From: Lachnospiraceae bacterium
Lineage (GTDB): Bacteria; Bacillota; Clostridia; Lachnospirales; Lachnospiraceae
Direction: 5' to 3'
Assembly (NCBI GenBank): GCA_900755865.1
Contig: CAAEHZ010000446.1
Location: 1 to 9,501 of the forward strand
Length of the DNA stretch: 9,501 bases
The notes under the pieces were generated by a model, which was not told the DNA's origin, did no database searches, and saw only the letters and a list, made by a program, of their open reading frames with translations. A program made the translations under genes and the position numbers. Of the stretch, positions 5,737 through 9,501 are shown piece after piece (position 1 is the first letter of the stretch; the number at the start of each line of letters is the position of its first letter).

Positions 5737-7696
5737 ATTCCTCCATAATTGTACCGTCCCTGTACGCCTCCAGAAGCTGCTCCAAATCGTAAATATTATC
5801 CTGAATCTCCCGTCCGATATCCGTATCTGCCACCAGCTTCCGTCTGGGGAAGGTTTCCACATCAATCGAATCCGAAAAAATATCCGATTCATTTATTACC
5901 GCAGCCTTCGCCGATTCAAAAGGCTCATGGGCTACCAGACGCATTCCTCTGGAATTACATACCAGCGTATAGCCCGCGATTCCTGTCTTTTTCTGATATG
6001 CCTTGGAAAATCCGCCGTCAATAATCAACAGCTTCCCACCGCATTTTATCGGGGATTCCCCATGAATCTGCTCTACCGGCACATGACCGTTTACAATATG
6101 GGCATCCCGGAAATCCAACCCGAACTCATTCAGAATCCGCCTTACCGTATCCTCCTGCTCCAACAGCTTGTAATAACTGTTTTTCCGCTCGGTCTTTAGC
6201 TCTGCTTCCTCCAGGAAATACCGCTCAAAGGTAGTCATTTTTTCCTTGCCGAATACCGGAGAGCCCTTGCCTGTCCAGATATACCACATCATATCCTGAC
6301 CTGCCGCCCGCTCTGCCTGATCCTTGGCATAATATCCCCGCCTTGCATAGTATTCCAATATATCATACAGGGCTTTTCCCTTGTATTTCCGTCCATAGAT
6401 TTCCACCTCTGCAAAGGTGCCGTCCTCATTTAAGGGCACACAGCCATGATATAAAAGATTTCCATTGTATATCTTATACATGCCGCCCTTTGCATATAAA
6501 AACCGGACATGCCGCTGCAGCTTCTCACATTTCATAAATGCCTGCTGCAGACGCACCATCACCTTTGCTTCTTCCTCCGTCAGTTCAAAGGGCTTTTTCG
6601 GGTCGATGGTGGGGAAATCCATGTCCTTCATTTTATAAGTTTTTCCGGAAATACAGATAGTTCCCTTTTCATAATCAATCCGATCTAACAGCATCCTCTC
6701 TTCCATATGAAATTCCGGATGCCGCATAATCAGCTGTCCCTCCAGCTTAAACTGGATAATCGCCATCGCCTTGTGCATCTTGGTATCCAGGCTTAAATCC
6801 TTTGTGTTGTAGTCCGTGTTGAACTTTATGGCAAAGGCATCGCAGTTGACATCCCCGTAAACCTCCATGGCGAAGGTAGCAAGAGGCAGCAGGTTAATAC
6901 CGTAGCCGTCCTCTATGGTTGCCAGATTGCCATACCTGGCTGCCATACGGATAACATTTGCAATACATGCCATATGTCCGCTGGCTGCTCCCATCCATAC
7001 CATGTCGTGATTTCCCCACTGTACATCCACGGAATGATACTGGCAGAGGGTATCCATGATAATATGCGGGCCGGGTCCCCTGTCATAAATATCCCCTACA
7101 ATATGAAGGTGGTCGATGACAAGCCTCTGAATCAGCTTGCTGAGGGCAATAATAAACTGGGGTGCCCTGCCGATTCGGATAATCGTATGGATTATTTCAT
7201 TATAATAGGCTTCCTTATCCTGAATTTCTTCCTTCTCTGTAATCAGCTCTTCGATAACATAGGCAAAATCCTTCGGCAGCGCCTTCCTTACCTTGGAACG
7301 GGTATATTTCGAGGAAACCCTCTTGATCATCTGCACCAGCCTGTGCAGGGAAATCTTGTACCAGTCGTCGATATTCTCCTCTTCCCGCTGGGCAATTTCC
7401 AGTTTTTCCTCCGGGTAATAAATCAGGGTTGCCAGTCCCTTCTTGTCCTTATTGCTGATGGTGCTTCCAAATTCTTCATCAATCTTTCTGCGAATCGAAC
7501 CGGAACCGTTTTTCAGCACATGGTTAAACTGCTCATATTCCCCGTGTATATCCGTCAAAAAATGTTCTGTCCCCTTCGGCAGGTTTAAAATAGACTGCAG
7601 ATTGATAATCTCCGTAGATGCCGCCGCCACATTTCTGTACTGCTTCGCCAGAACCTTTAATACCCTTTTATCCTTCTCTTCCATCCTGATTTCCAT
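5735..7696 (-). CDS. fbp: Fructose-1,6-bisphosphatase, class III
   Basis: Hydrolyses fructose-1,6-bisphosphate to fructose-6-phosphate in gluconeogenesis; cytoplasmic, metal dependent. Class III enzymes are typical of Firmicutes, and the 653 residues fit the family (B. subtilis Fbp is about 670). They carry a calcineurin-like metallophosphatase core interrupted by a large insertion. Visible metal-site motifs are TDIHGEYEQF (48-57), GDIYDRGPGPH (201-211), WGNHDMVWMG (227-236) and VNGHVPV (535-541). The start at 7696 is preceded by AAAAGG 3-4 nt away, a modest ribosome site; the in-frame ATG at 7684 is the alternative and would remove four residues. It begins 18 nt after the dapB stop and so is very probably cotranscribed with it. 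No dedicated terminator is evident beyond the convergent hairpin. Confidence 0.96.
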   Translation of the reverse strand: MEIRMEEKDKRVLKVLAKQYRNVAAASTEIINLQSILNLPKGTEHFLTDIHGEYEQFNHVLKNGSGSIRRKIDEEFGSTISNKDKKGLATLIYYPEEKLEIAQREEENIDDWYKISLHRLVQMIKRVSSKYTRSKVRKALPKDFAYVIEELITEKEEIQDKEAYYNEIIHTIIRIGRAPQFIIALSKLIQRLVIDHLHIVGDIYDRGPGPHIIMDTLCQYHSVDVQWGNHDMVWMGAASGHMACIANVIRMAARYGNLATIEDGYGINLLPLATFAMEVYGDVNCDAFAIKFNTDYNTKDLSLDTKMHKAMAIIQFKLEGQLIMRHPEFHMEERMLLDRIDYEKGTICISGKTYKMKDMDFPTIDPKKPFELTEEEAKVMVRLQQAFMKCEKLQRHVRFLYAKGGMYKIYNGNLLYHGCVPLNEDGTFAEVEIYGRKYKGKALYDILEYYARRGYYAKDQAERAAGQDMMWYIWTGKGSPVFGKEKMTTFERYFLEEAELKTERKNSYYKLLEQEDTVRRILNEFGLDFRDAHIVNGHVPVEQIHGESPIKCGGKLLIIDGGFSKAYQKKTGIAGYTLVCNSRGMRLVAHEPFESAKAAVINESDIFSDSIDVETFPRRKLVADTDIGREIQDNIYDLEQLLEAYRDGTIMEE

Positions 7697-7714
7697 TTTC
7701 CTTTTCTGCTTTTT

Positions 7715-8488
7715 TCATTCCTGCCCCAGAACTGCCTCGATGACATGGCTCATATCATACATTCCCGCAGGTTTTCCAGCAAGGAACTTTGCCGCCTGCA
7801 CTGCTCCTCTGCCGAACACAGCCTTGGAATAAGCCGTATGGGAAAAGGTTACAACCTCATCCGTACCCGCAAAGATAACATCATGATCCCCAACAATCGT
7901 TCCTCCCCGTACAGAACTGATGCCGATTTCCTTCTCCGGTCTTTTTTCCCTTCTCGTACTTCTGTCATATACATAGGTATATTCCTGTCCAAGCTCCTCA
8001 TTGAGCGCATCCGCCAGCGCCAGCGCCGTTCCGCTGGGAGCATCCACCTTCAGATTATGGTGCTTTTCCACTATTTCCATATCAAAGCCCGCATGCGCCA
8101 GTACATCCGCCGCATTTTTTACCAGCTTCAACAACAGATTGATTCCCAGGGACATATTGGCAGACTTCAAAATTGCCGTCTTTTCAGAAACCTTCTTCAC
8201 TCTTTCAAGCTGCTCTTCAGAAAGTCCTGTGGTACAGAGCACACAGGGAACCTTTTTTTCCTCACAGTAATCCAGCAGGGCATCTACCGCAGGTGCCGCA
8301 GAAAAGTCAATAATACAGTCTGCCGCCACCGTACATTCTGCCAGACTTTTAAATACAGGATAAGGATTGTGTCCATCATCCCTCGCATCTACTCCCGCTG
8401 CCAGCTCTGCCTCTGTATCATTCGCCAGAAGTCCGCTGATAACCTGTCCCATCTTACCGTTACAGCCATGCATAATCACTCTTACCAT
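7715..8488 (-). CDS. dapB: 4-hydroxy-tetrahydrodipicolinate reductase
   Basis: Second committed step of the diaminopimelate/lysine pathway: NAD(P)H-dependent reduction of the DapA product to tetrahydrodipicolinate; cytoplasmic. The 257 residues show the dinucleotide-binding motif HGCNGKMG (7-14), DFSAAPAV (61-68), CTTGLSEEQL (85-94), SANMSLGINLL (109-119) and the catalytic/substrate segment EKHHNLKVDAPSGTA (141-155) with the conserved His and Lys147. The C-terminus has RGGTIVGDH and SHTAYSKAVFGRGA. The start at 8488 was chosen because GGAG lies about 6 nt upstream and the family begins directly with the V-x-V-I-xx-G strand; the longer reading from 8560 starts inside a terminator hairpin. It sits 95 bp after dapA and 18 bp before fbp. 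Confidence 0.96.
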   Translation of the reverse strand: MVRVIMHGCNGKMGQVISGLLANDTEAELAAGVDARDDGHNPYPVFKSLAECTVAADCIIDFSAAPAVDALLDYCEEKKVPCVLCTTGLSEEQLERVKKVSEKTAILKSANMSLGINLLLKLVKNAADVLAHAGFDMEIVEKHHNLKVDAPSGTALALADALNEELGQEYTYVYDRSTRREKRPEKEIGISSVRGGTIVGDHDVIFAGTDEVVTFSHTAYSKAVFGRGAVQAAKFLAGKPAGMYDMSHVIEAVLGQE

Positions 8489-8504
8489 AATTCTCTCCAT
8501 TTCT

Positions 8505-8527
8505 GCGCATGTTCTTTTTCCATGCGC
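8505..8527 (-). promoter_or_regulatory. Hairpin in the dapB leader, next to its ribosome site
   Basis: GCGCATG (8521-8527 in minus-strand reading) and CATGCGC (8505-8511) form a perfect 7-bp stem around a purine-rich 9-nt loop (GAAAAAGAA). It lies 16 nt before the dapB start and just after the dapA terminator. No U-run follows, so it is not a terminator; it may protect or present the processed dapB mRNA 5' end, or affect translation. Confidence 0.5.
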
Positions 8528-8545
8528 CTCTGTCATATCCTGCCC

Positions 8546-8578
8546 GCAAAAATAACCCACCCGGAAGGGGGTGGGTTA
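8546..8578 (-). terminator. Intrinsic terminator between dapA and dapB
   Basis: TAACCCACCC (8553-8562) pairs with GGGTGGGTTA (8569-8578), a 10-bp G/C-rich stem with a 6-nt loop, followed on the minus strand by TTTTTGC (the A-run 8548-8552). It starts 5 nt after the dapA stop. I see no obvious promoter in the 64 bp left before dapB, so dapB and fbp are probably expressed by partial read-through, making this a polarity or attenuation point. Confidence 0.8.
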
Positions 8579-8583
8579 CTTCT

Positions 8584-9468
8584 TTATAAAATGCCATACT
8601 CTCTCATGGCTTTTTCCAGTCGCTCCGCATTGGGCTGTTCCATTTCTGTCAGCGGACTCCTTAAGGTTCCCCCTGTCATCTTCATCAGACTCAGTGCCTT
8701 CTTTACAGGAATCGGATTCACCTCACAGAACAGGGCATTACAGAGGTCCAGAGCCTCCAGCTGCAGCCTGCAGCTCTCCTTTACATCCCCGTCCAGATAT
8801 TTCTGGCAGATGGCATGGGTCTGAGCCGGTGCCACATTGGAAAGAACGGAGATAACTCCAAGTCCTCCCAAAGACATAATCGGTACAATCTGGTCATCAT
8901 TTCCGGAATAAATATCCACACAGCCCTTTGCAATGGCTGCCAGATGTGCTATCTGGCTGATATTGCCGCTGGCTTCCTTAACGCCCACAATATTTTTCAC
9001 ATCCCTGCAGAGTCTTACAACAGTTTCCGGCAGGATATTACAGCCGGTTCTGCTGGGCACATTATATAAAAGAATCGGCAGCTTTACAGAATCCGCAACG
9101 GTCTTAAAGTGATGATACAGACCGTTCTGGGTCGCTTTATTATAATAAGGGCTGACAAGCAGCAGTCCGTCCACACCGTACTTTTCCGCTTCTCTGGACA
9201 GATATACTGCGGTTTCCGTACAGTTGGAGCCGGTTCCCGCAATAACCGGAATCCGCTTGTTTACTACCTCCGCACAGTATCGAATCACATCCAGATGCTC
9301 CTCATGGGTCAAAGTAGAGGATTCCCCTGTGGTACCGCATACGATAATTGCATCCGTTCCGTTTGCAATCTGAAATTCCACCAGCTTTGCAAACTCTTCA
9401 TAATTGACTGTTCCGTCTTCATGCATCGGTGTGACAATTGCCACGCCCGCTCCCTTAAATATTGACAT
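8584..9468 (-). CDS. dapA: 4-hydroxy-tetrahydrodipicolinate synthase
   Basis: Condenses pyruvate with aspartate-semialdehyde, the first committed step toward diaminopimelate and lysine; cytoplasmic TIM barrel of the DapA/NAL aldolase family. At 294 residues it is full length. Motifs: GAGVAIVTPM (6-15), the substrate loop GTTGESSTL (45-53), SPYYNK (106-111), LLYNVPSRTG (133-142) with catalytic Tyr135 and Arg140, and GVKEASGN (162-169) with Schiff-base Lys164. The pairing with dapB supports true DapA rather than another pyruvate aldolase of the family. GAGGCG lies about 5 nt before ATG 9468. Its promoter is beyond the right edge, so any lysine or T-box control cannot be judged here. A terminator follows directly after the stop. 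Confidence 0.96.
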   Translation of the reverse strand: MSIFKGAGVAIVTPMHEDGTVNYEEFAKLVEFQIANGTDAIIVCGTTGESSTLTHEEHLDVIRYCAEVVNKRIPVIAGTGSNCTETAVYLSREAEKYGVDGLLLVSPYYNKATQNGLYHHFKTVADSVKLPILLYNVPSRTGCNILPETVVRLCRDVKNIVGVKEASGNISQIAHLAAIAKGCVDIYSGNDDQIVPIMSLGGLGVISVLSNVAPAQTHAICQKYLDGDVKESCRLQLEALDLCNALFCEVNPIPVKKALSLMKMTGGTLRSPLTEMEQPNAERLEKAMREYGIL

Positions 9469-9501
9469 TGTTCGCCTCGTTTCTGCGCTGTCCTTTGTTG
9501 A

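Noticed and set aside
8489..8560. N-terminal extension of DapB to ATG 8560
   Set aside because: It begins inside the dapA terminator hairpin, is not conserved in the family, and ATG 8488 has a proper ribosome site.
7745..8824. Long plus-strand open frame (359 codons) antisense to dapB and dapA
   Set aside because: It lies wholly opposite two well-supported enzymes, has no ribosome site, and its Arg/Ser/Ile/His-rich translation shows no domain; it is a by-product of codon bias.
9469..9501. Lysine riboswitch or T-box upstream of dapA
   Set aside because: Only 33 bases are available before the start, too few to hold or exclude such an element; the 95-bp dapA-dapB gap is also too short and lacks its conserved cores.

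Overview
The window looks like chromosomal DNA of a low-to-mid-GC Gram-positive clostridium, most likely a gut Lachnospiraceae. The evidence is a class III fructose-1,6-bisphosphatase, a YerC-type TrpR-family regulator, a sortase-anchored GLUG/Ig-type surface protein with a VPKTG signal, a lipoprotein, and strong AGGAGG-like ribosome binding sites with sigma-A-type promoters. I see no transposase, integrase, phage gene, CRISPR array, tRNA or rRNA.

Layout, left to right. At 22-50 a leftward promoter has its whole spacer filled by a perfect palindrome; it must drive a gene lying outside the window. Positions 240-2372 (minus) encode a roughly 710-residue cell-wall-anchored surface protein with its own promoter and terminator. 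Divergent from it, 2633-2923 (plus) encodes a small TrpR-like regulator (YerC/YecD family). A bidirectional terminator separates this from a minus-strand two-gene operon, 4214-2976, encoding a membrane protein with a degenerate M23/LytM domain followed by a bactofilin. Next come a stand-alone hisA of the eukaryotic (yeast HIS6) type (minus, 5147-4341) and, divergent from it, a small Asn/Gly/Ser/Thr-rich lipoprotein (plus, 5254-5673) with a strong terminator. The right-hand third is a minus-strand run dapA-dapB-fbp: two early steps of the diaminopimelate/lysine branch followed 18 nt later by the gluconeogenic phosphatase. A strong intrinsic terminator and a second hairpin lie between dapA and dapB.

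How the parts may work together. Several products concern the envelope: dapA/dapB feed meso-diaminopimelate to peptidoglycan and lysine, bactofilin plus the dead M23 protein probably form a cytoskeletal/wall-morphology unit, and the surface protein and lipoprotein are exported. The YerC-family regulator and the lone hisA fit a histidine link, since members of this family have been proposed as histidine-gene regulators, but no operator shared by the two promoters was found by eye.

The points most worth following are the eukaryotic-type HisA, the bactofilin operon with a catalytically dead M23 partner, the palindrome-filled promoter at the left edge, and the leader architecture between dapA and dapB.
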